Below are positions 8,718 to 18,014 of a stretch of 64,000 nucleotides of DNA, piece after piece. This stretch comes from Pleurocapsa sp. PCC 7319 (GTDB taxonomy: Bacteria > Cyanobacteriota > Cyanobacteriia > Cyanobacteriales > Xenococcaceae). A model generated the notes under the pieces. The model saw nothing but the letters and a program-made list of their open reading frames with translations, did no database searches and was not told the origin of the DNA. Position numbers and translations under genes: made by a program. The stretch lies in assembly GCF_000332195.1 (NCBI RefSeq), contig NZ_KB235924.1, positions 20,167 through 84,166 of the forward strand, written 5' to 3'. Position 1 is the stretch's first letter. Each line of letters begins with the position of its first letter.

Positions 8718-9965
8718 CTAATTAATCAAACTAGCAATAGACCAAAGCTTGACAGTTTTATCAGCACTGGCACTGATCAGAATTTTTCCATCCTGACTAA
8801 ATCGCAGACACCAAATAGCTTTTCTGTGTCCTCGAAAGGTTTGCCGCAATTGATAGTTTTTTACCCGCCAGAGTTTAATAGTTTGGTCATAACCACTGCT
8901 GACTAAAGTTTTACCATCGGGGCTAAAAGTGAGACAAAAAATTGCCTTAGAATGTCCTTGAGCAATATGCAATTGTTTGCCGGTAGATGAGTCCCAAATT
9001 CTGATATTTCGGTCTTTACCGCCACTAGCTATAGTTTTGCCATCCGGACTAAAAGCAACTGACCAAACAGTACCAGAATGACCTTCAAGAGTTTGTATTT
9101 CTTTGCCTGTAGTAAGTTGCCAAAGCTTAATCTGACCGTTATTACTACTAGTAGCTAAAATTTGTCCATCGGGACTGATAGCACCAGAGATAATCGGATT
9201 TCTACCCCTCAGAGTGAATTTTTTTTGACCCGTACTAAGATTCCAGACAGCAACTGTTTGGTCATAACTACCACTGACTAAAGTTTTGCCATCGGGACTA
9301 AAGCGAATAAATTTGACATCGTCGCTGTGTCCTTTAAAAATCTTTGTGAGTCTTCCCGTAGCTAAATCCCACAGCTTGATCCGATTATCCCAGCTACCAC
9401 TAGCTAAGATTCGACCATTCGGACTGATAGCCAAAGATGCCACTGCATCTCCATGGGCTTGAATATTTCTGATTAAAGAGCCAGTATCAAGATCCCAAAG
9501 CTTAATCATGCCGTCATAACTAGCACTAGCCAGAATATCTAATTGTGAGCTAAGGGAAAAAACCCAAGACGAATGACCTCTAAGAGTTTGAACAGGTCGC
9601 ATATCAGAGTCAAATAAAGATATATCTTGACCACCCATAAGATCGACAATCTGATCTTCTCGTTGATTGCGATTGGCTCTGCCACCGTCCAGAGGGCGAT
9701 TACCCGCAGGTCTTGCACTCGAATGGGTGTACGCTTCGCGATTGGCTTCGCTACCGCTATAGCGATCGCCGATTCTCCTCAAGTCGGACAAAGACTTCAG
9801 CCCCGTGTCGCCTGATGGCACAGTTCCACCACCAGATAATTTCTGAGCAACTGAAGTAAAGAGAAAGTAACTAACCGAAGCAGCGATTATTGTAATGAGG
9901 GAGATAACTAGTGGCGTTGTTTTTAGCCAAACTAAGTCTTGGTTTGGTTTGAGCTTTTTGACCAT
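8718..9965 (-). CDS. Membrane-anchored WD40 repeat protein
   Basis: The 415-residue protein has one N-terminal membrane segment (about 17-38, PLVISLITIIAASVSYFLF), a low-complexity linker (about 45-115) and seven WD40 repeats. Each repeat shows the H..VWS..FSPDGK.LASGS.D.TIKLWD pattern. Examples are LASGSWDNRIKLWDLATG and IASGGKDRNIRIWDSSTG. The repeats should close into one seven-bladed propeller, a protein interaction platform, probably facing the periplasm or cytoplasmic surface. Part of the linker is encoded by repeat-like DNA (9731-9770). It is the most downstream gene of a long minus-strand series but is separated from the ferric-reductase-like gene by about 165 bases. No enzymatic domain is present. 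Confidence 0.85.
   Translation of the reverse strand: MVKKLKPNQDLVWLKTTPLVISLITIIAASVSYFLFTSVAQKLSGGGTVPSGDTGLKSLSDLRRIGDRYSGSEANREAYTHSSARPAGNRPLDGGRANRNQREDQIVDLMGGQDISLFDSDMRPVQTLRGHSSWVFSLSSQLDILASASYDGMIKLWDLDTGSLIRNIQAHGDAVASLAISPNGRILASGSWDNRIKLWDLATGRLTKIFKGHSDDVKFIRFSPDGKTLVSGSYDQTVAVWNLSTGQKKFTLRGRNPIISGAISPDGQILATSSNNGQIKLWQLTTGKEIQTLEGHSGTVWSVAFSPDGKTIASGGKDRNIRIWDSSTGKQLHIAQGHSKAIFCLTFSPDGKTLVSSGYDQTIKLWRVKNYQLRQTFRGHRKAIWCLRFSQDGKILISASADKTVKLWSIASLIN
9731..9770. repeat. HIP1-containing repeat-like insert inside the WD40 gene linker
   Basis: The bases read GCTTCGCGATTGGCTTCGCTACCGCTATAGCGATCGCC-like DNA with several overlapping short palindromes and a HIP1 octamer. This resembles dispersed cyanobacterial repeats usually found between genes. 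Here it is translated in frame as part of the Ser/Arg/Gly-rich linker between the membrane segment and the propeller. Confidence 0.4.
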
Positions 9966-10131
9966 GGTAGTCCTTCGGAAATGAGGTGTGGGAATCTAAG
10001 ATTGAGGATTGCTTCAGGGGTTTGATTAGTCTATTAGAGGAAGCAGAGGGAACTCATAAGAGTTGGGAGTAGAAATTGTTCTTAATTCTAGGTAACATCA
10101 ATGTAGCAAGTAAAAATCGCCAACTAGACTC

Positions 10132-10668
10132 TTATCTCTTACCCGTCTTCACAGATTGATGAGTGTGTAACATCAGCTTCTGCTCCACCCGTTTTCGCTG
10201 AAGAAACAGGGCAATGATAATGATTAATTGCAACAATCCAATTGGGGTTAAAAAGCTCCAGTGCGAACTCATTTTGTCCCAAACGTGCCAAGTAAGCAAA
10301 AACATTGCTAAATAGGTTAGCGAGTGCAATTTTTTCCAATTTCGTTTGAGCTTTTTAATACTCCAATTATTAGAAGTAATCGCCAAGAGAGTAAAAACGA
10401 TAAAGGTGGCTACACCCTGGATATAGATCCAGTAGGTTTGTAGGTCAAAAAAATCAAAGTTTCTTTTTAGAACTAATAAGTAGCCGTGAAAAAAAGCCAA
10501 AGCAAAAGCCAGCAAACCAATTTGACGACGATATTTTAGTAACAGCTTGACAACATCACTTCTTTTGATTTGAGGAAAAACAATTCTGAGCATACTCGGT
10601 AGCAAAGTAGCAATATAGCTACTCAATGCTAAAAATCCGAGGAAATTAGCTAAGGGTGCAGTATCCAT
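10132..10668 (-). CDS. Ferric-reductase-like transmembrane haem protein (MsrQ/YedZ-like)
   Basis: The protein has 178 residues with about five to six membrane segments. The segment ALAFFHGYLLV has a haem-ligand-type His, KKLHSLTYLAMFLLTWHVW adds two more, and the spacing fits the ferric reductase-like transmembrane domain. MsrQ partners the periplasmic methionine sulfoxide reductase MsrP, but no msrP is nearby, so the electron acceptor is unknown. It could pass electrons across the membrane for a secreted oxidoreductase. The haloperoxidase upstream is a tempting neighbour, but that enzyme needs no electrons. The gene follows the haloperoxidase by about 95 bases on the same strand. Confidence 0.7.
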   Translation of the reverse strand: MDTAPLANFLGFLALSSYIATLLPSMLRIVFPQIKRSDVVKLLLKYRRQIGLLAFALAFFHGYLLVLKRNFDFFDLQTYWIYIQGVATFIVFTLLAITSNNWSIKKLKRNWKKLHSLTYLAMFLLTWHVWDKMSSHWSFLTPIGLLQLIIIIALFLQRKRVEQKLMLHTHQSVKTGKR

Positions 10669-10763
10669 GGGAACACCTATAATTTAAGCTAACTGATATG
10701 TAAGTTAGATGAGGATTTGCTTACACTTCAATCAACAATTAACAATTAACAAACAGGAAAGGC

Positions 10764-12854
10764 TTAAGCAAACATAAAGCTAGCATCGGTCTGTAAATCG
10801 CCGGCTTGAGTATTTTGAAGTATGGCCAGGTCAGAATCGGCAAAGGCGATCGCTGTATCATTTCCTACTTGTGAAAATGTCAACTCTTCGGTAGAGCTTA
10901 TTCCTAGACCACCGACCCCAATTACATCAGTATCTAGAGCAAAGTCGGTGATAACATTAGCTTCAGCGATCGCCTCTCCTGTGGTAATCCAGAAAGCATC
11001 GGCTCCTGCCCCACCAGTAACTAGGTTGTCTCCCCCATCACTAAGATAAAATGTATCGTCTCCATCTCCTCCTAAAGCGCGATCACCATAGCCTAAAATC
11101 AAAGTGTCATTGCCTGATTCGCCATAAAGATGATTGTTACCGCTACCAGTAGTGGTATCAATCAGATCGTCCCCTGCGCCAGCAAAAAGTATATTGCGAT
11201 CGCCGTTAAAGTCATCATCAAAATCGGCAGCATCATATAGATCATCTTCAGGCGTACCAAAAATTGACTGATGAGCAATTTCTGACTCTGTTTCTGCTCC
11301 ACCTTGAATAAAATACTGTGTTTCTGACCAAACTGCTTGACCAACTTCTCGACCAAGCTGGCGACCATTAAGATCTCCATCCTCAAAGTGAATGCCACCA
11401 TAAATTCGCGAAAGACCAGCCTCATCCGCAGCTTCGGAAAAAGTATCCCATTCTAAGGTTACTGTTTCTTCCGGAGTAATCCCCTCCTCGAAGCGAGATT
11501 CTCCAGGTTCAAAGGTAACACTGCCACCAAAGTCATCAGAGCCAGTAAAAAGTTGTAAAATTTCTGCTCCTGCAGCACTAAAAGCACTGTGACCAGAAGT
11601 ATATTCGGCAAAAGGAGGAGAAGGATGATCACCAGGAGTTTGATATGTTAGAAAATCTGTGGCTAAAATAGTTTGCGTTCCTTCCCCTGGACCAGCCCAG
11701 GCTTCAATCGCATAACCACCTAAATCTTCATCAAATTCTCCAATTAAACCCAACTCACCTAATTCTCGTACTGTCCGAACCGGACGAGCATAATCGTAGT
11801 AGGTTTTTGCTTCCCAGGTAGCAACACCAGCATCAAAAACAGCATTACCTAAGCCAAAAAATAACTGCGCGTCTTCATCTAGAGTATTATCATCTCTGGC
11901 AGAAACAAACTCCCCAAAACTCATCCAAGTTCCTGGAGGAAAAGAAGTCCCGCCTGGATCTTCCCAAAACTCAGCAATCAACTTTTGTTCGTCCGTCAGA
12001 CCAGCACTAAAATCGATAACTTGCTCTGTCTGTTCAATAAATTCAGGATTGATTACATCGCCGATCAAATCTCTAGTAATAGGCAAAACTTCTCCCGTAT
12101 CTTCGAGAGTAATTGTTTGCTCATCTAAATCGACATCTCCTTCTACTAGCAAAAATGGTTCTGGGGCTTCGGGGCGAAATTGCTCGCCAGACTCCAAAGC
12201 AAAAGGGGTAATATCACCCCAATGAGGGGTAAGAAAATTTTGAATCGTATTTTCTTGTCCTGGTTCAGCATCAATAGGTACTAATTCTGGTGTCCAGCGT
12301 TCAATTTCAATCGGGTCACCAATAGGATTAAATGGTTCATAACCACTAATATCGGAATAGGGAGCGCCAGGAGTTCCGTTCGGATCATCTCCTGTTTGGT
12401 TAGAACCATCTTGGGAGCGAAATTCTAGTAGAGCTTCAGCCGAAACATTTCCAATTCCCGCAGCGGTAGCTGTGTCTGTAGTTGTATTGTTGGGGTCTAA
12501 TCCAAGTTCCGCCATTAACTCGTCAAAAATCTCTGTTTGCTCAGGGAATAATTCCGTTAAGACGCGGTAGGCTGCAAAGCTCATTGCCTCTGATTTATTA
12601 GCTTCAGTAATCTCTGTTTCAGGACGCTGTAAATCATCTCCTAGTTGAGTTGCGATCGCAGTAGGATCGTAAGCTGCCCAGGCATCAAATATAGCAGTAT
12701 GCACCATACCATAAGCACGAGAAGCTACAGTTGGTCCTGGGGCACTTTCAATAACTGCTTGCTGTACTGCCCGATCCCATTGGACTGAAATACTTGGTGT
12801 AGGGTCATTAACAGTAACTAATTGGTTATGGGAATTAAGTATATTGGTGTTCAT
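10764..12854 (-). CDS. Vanadium-dependent haloperoxidase with RTX-type C-terminal tail
   Basis: The protein has 696 residues. The vanadate site of the PAP2/haloperoxidase superfamily is complete: K350 with R357-P358 (KX6RP), S420-G421-H422, and R483 with H489 (SRX5H-type). These enzymes oxidise chloride, bromide or iodide with H2O2 to give a halogenating hypohalous species. After about residue 530 the sequence changes to Asp/Gly-rich nonapeptide repeats (GAGDDLID, GESGNDTLI, GGDGDDTF), a calcium-binding RTX pattern. It ends in a 90-residue tail shared with the proteins encoded at 14538, 18015 and 20214. There is no Sec signal peptide. The acidic composition and RTX tail suggest type I secretion. 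The halide cannot be read from the sequence. It may defend the cell surface, or it may modify the product of the nearby PKS. Confidence 0.9.
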   Translation of the reverse strand: MNTNILNSHNQLVTVNDPTPSISVQWDRAVQQAVIESAPGPTVASRAYGMVHTAIFDAWAAYDPTAIATQLGDDLQRPETEITEANKSEAMSFAAYRVLTELFPEQTEIFDELMAELGLDPNNTTTDTATAAGIGNVSAEALLEFRSQDGSNQTGDDPNGTPGAPYSDISGYEPFNPIGDPIEIERWTPELVPIDAEPGQENTIQNFLTPHWGDITPFALESGEQFRPEAPEPFLLVEGDVDLDEQTITLEDTGEVLPITRDLIGDVINPEFIEQTEQVIDFSAGLTDEQKLIAEFWEDPGGTSFPPGTWMSFGEFVSARDDNTLDEDAQLFFGLGNAVFDAGVATWEAKTYYDYARPVRTVRELGELGLIGEFDEDLGGYAIEAWAGPGEGTQTILATDFLTYQTPGDHPSPPFAEYTSGHSAFSAAGAEILQLFTGSDDFGGSVTFEPGESRFEEGITPEETVTLEWDTFSEAADEAGLSRIYGGIHFEDGDLNGRQLGREVGQAVWSETQYFIQGGAETESEIAHQSIFGTPEDDLYDAADFDDDFNGDRNILFAGAGDDLIDTTTGSGNNHLYGESGNDTLILGYGDRALGGDGDDTFYLSDGGDNLVTGGAGADAFWITTGEAIAEANVITDFALDTDVIGVGGLGISSTEELTFSQVGNDTAIAFADSDLAILQNTQAGDLQTDASFMFA

Positions 12855-13110
12855 TGAGACATTCTCCTTAAAACTAAAGTTAATACGTTCTAAATAGTTA
12901 GGGCTATCGTCTAAAAGAAGAGGGTTTTGCCAATTCCATAAGGCAAAATTAAATATTTGAGGTTATTTTTTTACTGAAGTCGCTCTCTAAAAGCTAAATA
13001 CAGTAAACTTTTGTTGATTAATCTTCCAAGTCTTGTGGTGGATATTTCTTGTGTTGCACAATCAAAGATTTTGGGTTTGCAACAATCAAAAATAAGGTGT
13101 TGGAATGAGT

Positions 13111-13320
13111 TAAGCAAATAAGAAAACATTGCTAGACTGTAGGTCACTCACTTGAGTATTGAGTAAGTGAGCCAAATCAAAATTAGAGAAGAAAATAATT
13201 ACGTCATTGTCAACTTGACTGAACTCAAGGTCATCAATTGAAGTCGCACCTATACCTGCAACTCCAATTACATTGGTATCTAATTAAAAAGTTGAAGCTG
13301 TTAGTAGTGTTAATAATTAT
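13111..13320 (-). pseudogene. Relic of the shared RTX-protein C-terminal tail
   Basis: The minus strand, read up to a stop at 13111-13113, gives a clear copy of the common tail: VIGVAGIGATSIDDLEFSQV, then NFDLAHLLNTQVSDLQ and a final LFA. It aligns best with the two paralogues at 18015 and 20214. A stop codon and small deletions interrupt it near 13281-13300, where LLTA is still visible. No start codon or ribosome binding site is present. It is the decayed 3' end of another member of this family, and it lies between the haloperoxidase and the hydrolase gene. Confidence 0.8.
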
Positions 13321-13362
13321 TAGCTATGCTACACAGTTACTATCATTTTTTGCGGCAAAACC

Positions 13363-14220
13363 TCATAAATGATTTTTTTCTAGCCATTTTAAAATTTCAT
13401 CAGCCCCTTGCTCCCAGCCATCACAAACAAATAGATCGTGAGCCTTATTAGCAATAAAAACTGGAGATGATTGATATAAATCGGCTAAAATTTCCACCGA
13501 CTTTTTGGGAGCAATGGGATCGCGATCTCCAACTATAATTGCAACTGGTGTCTTGCCAGTTCCTCTTTGAATAGGAGGAAGTTGCTGGACATCTTGGAAT
13601 ACTCGGTCTGATTCTGGCTGTTCCACAAATCTTTGCACAAAAGGCTTAAGCTTTAGCCGATTGTCTGTTTTGGTAAACAGAATGCGAAAGTGAGGCTCGA
13701 AGTGACCGTACATCTTTTCGCTTTTGCCAGAAATCATCATTTTCAAGCTTTTGACAGGGAAATTTTTCATGCTCCAAATCATAAAAGCGGAAAATGCAGT
13801 TTTAACATCCCCAAAACTCATCAATATTGCACCAGGAAGCTCATAGTCCTGAATATATAGCCGAGTCAGGATCGAACCTATTGAATGACCAATCACAACT
13901 GGATACGTCTCAGTTAAGGATTTGACAAATTTGATCGCCCTAACCACATCTTGAAAATAATCTTGTAAGCTCGCCTGGTTAACGGTTTCTTTACCTTGAC
14001 TCTGACCATGTCCCCGCAAGTTTAAGGCAAAAACATCGTATCCTTGGTGATTAAAGAAGGAAGCGTAATTTTCCGCAAACATCCACGCCCCACCACTAAA
14101 ACAGTGAATAAACAACAGTGGATATGGTTTATTCAGTTTACTCGCTGGAAAATTAAGAATTTCTAACTCAGGTTGTTCGGTAGTACCAGAAATTCGCTGG
14201 CTAAAATTATTGGTATTCAT
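13363..14220 (-). CDS. Alpha/beta hydrolase
   Basis: The protein has 285 residues with an alpha/beta hydrolase fold. The oxyanion region is LLFIHCFSGGAWMF, followed by LNLRGHGQSQG and the nucleophile elbow GHSIGS with S113. The likely acid is at VGDRDPIA (D232/D234) and the catalytic His is H261 in NKAHDLFV. There is no signal peptide, so it is probably cytosolic. The substrate is unknown. Lysophospholipase/esterase-like members have this layout. Fragments of an RTX-family gene lie on both sides of it, as if it had replaced the middle of an older gene. It might serve the nearby polyketide pathway, but nothing in the sequence demands this. Confidence 0.85.
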   Translation of the reverse strand: MNTNNFSQRISGTTEQPELEILNFPASKLNKPYPLLFIHCFSGGAWMFAENYASFFNHQGYDVFALNLRGHGQSQGKETVNQASLQDYFQDVVRAIKFVKSLTETYPVVIGHSIGSILTRLYIQDYELPGAILMSFGDVKTAFSAFMIWSMKNFPVKSLKMMISGKSEKMYGHFEPHFRILFTKTDNRLKLKPFVQRFVEQPESDRVFQDVQQLPPIQRGTGKTPVAIIVGDRDPIAPKKSVEILADLYQSSPVFIANKAHDLFVCDGWEQGADEILKWLEKNHL

Positions 14221-14426
14221 TTTTCAAAACTATTTCCTCAGAGTATTTCTATACTGATATTTTGTGCCGTATTTGGAAGACTGTAAAACGGCTTTGTAAC
14301 CCTAAGTATTAATCTTCGTTGCCATTACCGCTAATTATTTTCTTTATTAGGTAGTTTCAGTACAAGGCACAAATACTAATAACAGCCTCTATGGCTTTCA
14401 AATTCTAACCCGCTGATGGAGATTCC

Positions 14427-14507
14427 TCACTCTGGCGCCAAGTCCTCTAAAATAACACCATCTTGAGCATCAGTTGATTCTTGCAGAAATGATGATTCAG
14501 TATTCAT
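14427..14507 (-). pseudogene. Relic of the N terminus of an ASPIC/FG-GAP-type gene
   Basis: A 26-codon frame, starting MNTESSFLQESTDAQDG and ending LEDLAPE before a TGA stop, mirrors the first residues of the large protein at 14538-17984 (MTTKSSLPQEPTGTQD and FEDLAPE). The upstream bases AATGAGGGGAATT also match that gene's ribosome binding site region. It is the leftover 5' end of a duplicate gene. Together with the tail relic at 13111-13320 it brackets the hydrolase gene. Confidence 0.75.
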
Positions 14508-14537
14508 AATTCCCCTCATTTTTAAAATTGTGGACTT

Positions 14538-17500
14538 CTACGCAAAGACAAAGTTACCGTTAGTTTGTAGGACATTCACGTTAGTATTCAACAGCATTCC
14601 TAAGTCAATACCAGAAAAGGCGATAATGGAATTATCTCCGACTTGACTAAAGTCAAGTTCATTAATAGAGGCTGCGCCTAGACCACCAATACCAATAACA
14701 TCCTCATCTATTGCTAAGTCTGTGATGATGTTGGCAGCAGTGGGAAATTCGCCATTAGCAATCCAGAAGGCATCTGCTCCCGCACCACCTGTTAGTAAAT
14801 TTTCACCACCACCAACGCTCAAGAAAGTATCATCCCCATCGGTACCGAGAAAATCCTCGCCATTGCCAGTCACAAAGATCTCGTTAGTATCTGGTTGAAG
14901 CTTTTCTGTCTCAGCAAAAACCATTGTCATCTCGGGCTGTTCTTCGGTAAAGAGAGGCTCGCCAGCTAATGCACTTGTAGGAGAGTAGGTATCAGTTATA
15001 ACTTGTACATTATCAATTAAGCCGTCTTCTACCGTGACAAAATGAACGCTGTCAAATCTTGTGGGAAAGTCGTTTTCCCTAGCAGAGTTGACTAGATTGA
15101 AAACAACCGCAGCCCGGTCTCCATCAGCAACAGTATTTTCGATATTGAAAACCCTCGGTTCCAAAAACTCAAAAGCTGTTCCGAAAAACTGTAGTACTCC
15201 TTCAGGACCTTCTACTAGTTGAGCAGTGGGCAACACAGATGGATCGCCATCTAAGATAAAGGTCGCATCTTTTGCCAAAGCTTCTCCAAATCCTTCGATA
15301 TTCTGTTCGCCTATTAGAGGATAAGCACTTTCGACTACTTCCAGTGTTTCGGCTGAGTCTGCGTCAGGATTAACGCTTAAGGGTACTCCTTCCAAGAGAT
15401 TTCTCTCGTCAAGGGCAATAGCTTCTGAAGATGGGGTTTGACCAGCAAAAGCTTCTGCTACGGAAAAGGTGTTATAAAGTACACGTACTGATTCAATCTC
15501 GGTCGAGTCGTCTTCAGAGTCTTCTACTTCGACAATGTATGCCATATCGATGTCGAAAGGCAATCCAGTTTCCTTGACCGTAGCTTCTACATTGACACGA
15601 GCTATTATCTGGTTACCATCTTGGATCAGATCCAGAGTTTCAAACTTAGAAATCTCTATGGATTTTTGGGTTACATCAAAAAAGTCACCGACACTCTTGC
15701 TGATTCCTTCTCGCCCAAACCAAGAGCCAGCAAAGGGAATGATCTCAGTATTTGTTGTTGTGTTCGGACTAACTGGCGCTGTGTTGCCACTGACCTCCCA
15801 ATTGACATTGGTAGTCTGCAACTCCAGAAAGGTTTCTCGATCACCTGTTTCTAAAGCCTCAAACAAATCCTTAACAATCTCAAGCTCGGCAGTCTCAGAT
15901 TCAAGGATTTCTGGTATTTCAGGTTGATCTTCGGTGTTCTGTTGCTGATTTTCGACAAAGGCTCTCACCGCACTGTCAAAAAACTTCTCTGCTTCTGTCT
16001 CAGTCAAAACCTTTTCCTCTAGCAATTCAGAGATTGCTTCACTGACCTGGGCTTCGTATTCTTGCTGACTCTCAAACTCACCATCGAAACTGACGGGAAT
16101 TTCTGGAAATACAATCCGGTCAAATTCTTCAACATCGTAGAGACGATTGCGCACTCCACCGGACCAAAGTACCTCAACCATACCACTTTCTGCCGAACCG
16201 AGACCAAAATTAGCTGCTAAACTATCTTGAGAGAGAAAGCTAGAACCACCGAGAATCGGCTGTATCAATGTTTGACTATTCTCGGGAGTAAAAAAGACTA
16301 TGGAGCCGATGCCGTCACGATTGACACTTCCATCACTGATGAGATCAGCTGTACCTATCAATTCTACTTGCACTGAGCCGTTGCTATTATCACCGCTGTT
16401 GATTTCCACTGCCAAAGTGCCATCGGTTGCTTCCAACCCACTCCAGACAAATTCCTCTGTCTCGAAAAAGTTACCAATGGGTTCGAAAGTGGGTCCAAAC
16501 AAGCCCGCTTCATCAAATGGTGAGTCGTAAGCGACTGAATAAGGGAAAAGTGGTAATGGTTCGGGAAAGTCAAAGTCAGATGCAGAAACAATATCGGTAA
16601 ACCCGTCTTGATTGAGGTCTCCCACAGCGACTCCTTTGTCACTTCGTCGTCCATGGTCGGCAGCAGTTACCAATGTCTCCCGATCAAAGCTGAAATTAGC
16701 GTTACCATCATTTTGCAACAGTGTCCCTGTAGAAATATCAATGTAGGGACCAAATTCATAGCCGCCATAAGAAACAATGTCGGTATCCCCATCGTTATCA
16801 TAGTCAGTTGTTGAGGTTCCCCAACCAAAGGGAGTAGCTACTAGCTCTCCCACGCCAGGGTCGCTGAAGGTTCCATTATCTTGCCCCAAAAACCACCGTG
16901 AGGACCTCTGACCCAGTGGAATAGGATTTCCAAAGAAGGCTGAGGCATAGTCACCGAAATTGCTGCCAAAGATGTCCAGATTTCCGTCAGCATTAAAGTC
17001 TCCAAAAGAGAGCCCCATCCAACCGCCAATTTTATCTAGGTTAACTTCTACATTGACATCAGTGAAATTACCCCTGCCATCGTTTTCGAACACATGCAAT
17101 AATCCTCGATCAACCCCATCTGGACTTTCATCTTCACCAGGAATCGCTCCTTGGTCATCTGCCTGAATGATATCCACGTCTCCATCTAGGTCATAGTCGA
17201 CCATGGCGATCGCCCAGGTAATAGAGGCTGCACTTTCTGGTGCACTGTCCGATAAACCAGCTAGATTCTCAATGCCAGAGGTGGCACTGACATCCACAAA
17301 CTGATTATTTCCTTGATTAAGCAGCAGTTGGTTATGCTCATCGGAAGCGGAAAAAGGTTCGGACCAAATTGGTGCTAAAGTGTTCCAATCAAAGGAATTG
17401 GCAATAACAATATCGAGCAATCCATCGCCGTTGACATCACCCATCGAAGCAGAACTAGAATATCGATTATCTCCCCCAAGACCACTGGTTTCAGTAATAT

Positions 17501-17984
17501 CAATGAAAGTGCCATCGCCCTGGTTCTCTAGCAGCCGATTGGGCTCTCCAGCTCCTAGAACCAGCAGGTCGTGGTCACCATCATTGTCAATGTCTCCGAA
17601 AGAAACTCCGGTGCTGTCTTGCTCGGTCAGGGCGACCCCAGAAGCTTCTGCTACATCTACAAAGCTTAACTGACCTGTTTCTTCTAGTTGATTAGAGTAT
17701 AGACTGTTAGAAGTCTCAGGTCCATTAGTGACAAAAATATCCAGGTCACCATCCCCATCGTAATCGAGAATTCCCACCCCAGGTGTACCCCTCGAAAACA
17801 ACGGCGTTCTGTTGATGTCATCTAAGGTATAGGTTGGCAGTTGTCTGAGTTCATCAAAAATGGTCTCTCGCTCTGGTGATTCCGCCCGAGTATAGGTGAT
17901 TCCTAACTCGGGCGCCAAATCCTCAAAATTAACAACATCTTGAGTCCCAGTCGGTTCTTGCGGCAGTGATGATTTAGTGGTCAT
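14538..17984 (-). CDS. FG-GAP/ASPIC protein with two SnoaL-like domains and RTX tail
   Basis: The protein has 1148 residues from the ATG at 17984, chosen because GAGGGA lies 7 bases upstream and the relic at 14507 has the same start. An upstream in-frame ATG would add four residues. Residues 65-480 hold repeated DxDxDGxxD-type FG-GAP/VCBS motifs (DYDGDGDLDIFV, GDVNGDGLLDIVIA), forming a calcium-binding propeller. Residues 535-620 form an ASPIC/UnbV domain (GGSSFLSQDSLAANFGLG). Two SnoaL/NTF2-like domains follow at about 700-850 and 885-1005. The end is the RTX-like tail shared with three neighbours. CRTAC1-type proteins are usually secreted adhesive or matrix proteins. SnoaL folds often bind or cyclise small molecules. 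The combined function is unknown. No Sec signal is visible, so type I secretion is likely. Confidence 0.8.
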   Translation of the reverse strand: MTTKSSLPQEPTGTQDVVNFEDLAPELGITYTRAESPERETIFDELRQLPTYTLDDINRTPLFSRGTPGVGILDYDGDGDLDIFVTNGPETSNSLYSNQLEETGQLSFVDVAEASGVALTEQDSTGVSFGDIDNDGDHDLLVLGAGEPNRLLENQGDGTFIDITETSGLGGDNRYSSSASMGDVNGDGLLDIVIANSFDWNTLAPIWSEPFSASDEHNQLLLNQGNNQFVDVSATSGIENLAGLSDSAPESAASITWAIAMVDYDLDGDVDIIQADDQGAIPGEDESPDGVDRGLLHVFENDGRGNFTDVNVEVNLDKIGGWMGLSFGDFNADGNLDIFGSNFGDYASAFFGNPIPLGQRSSRWFLGQDNGTFSDPGVGELVATPFGWGTSTTDYDNDGDTDIVSYGGYEFGPYIDISTGTLLQNDGNANFSFDRETLVTAADHGRRSDKGVAVGDLNQDGFTDIVSASDFDFPEPLPLFPYSVAYDSPFDEAGLFGPTFEPIGNFFETEEFVWSGLEATDGTLAVEINSGDNSNGSVQVELIGTADLISDGSVNRDGIGSIVFFTPENSQTLIQPILGGSSFLSQDSLAANFGLGSAESGMVEVLWSGGVRNRLYDVEEFDRIVFPEIPVSFDGEFESQQEYEAQVSEAISELLEEKVLTETEAEKFFDSAVRAFVENQQQNTEDQPEIPEILESETAELEIVKDLFEALETGDRETFLELQTTNVNWEVSGNTAPVSPNTTTNTEIIPFAGSWFGREGISKSVGDFFDVTQKSIEISKFETLDLIQDGNQIIARVNVEATVKETGLPFDIDMAYIVEVEDSEDDSTEIESVRVLYNTFSVAEAFAGQTPSSEAIALDERNLLEGVPLSVNPDADSAETLEVVESAYPLIGEQNIEGFGEALAKDATFILDGDPSVLPTAQLVEGPEGVLQFFGTAFEFLEPRVFNIENTVADGDRAAVVFNLVNSARENDFPTRFDSVHFVTVEDGLIDNVQVITDTYSPTSALAGEPLFTEEQPEMTMVFAETEKLQPDTNEIFVTGNGEDFLGTDGDDTFLSVGGGENLLTGGAGADAFWIANGEFPTAANIITDLAIDEDVIGIGGLGAASINELDFSQVGDNSIIAFSGIDLGMLLNTNVNVLQTNGNFVFA

Positions 17985-18014
17985 AATTTCCCTCATTCTG
18001 ATTATTGTCGACTT

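Noticed and set aside
15535-17673. Many 60-130-codon frames opposite the ASPIC gene
   Set aside because: They are antisense shadows caused by the Asp/Gly/Ser-rich coding strand, with no ribosome sites.
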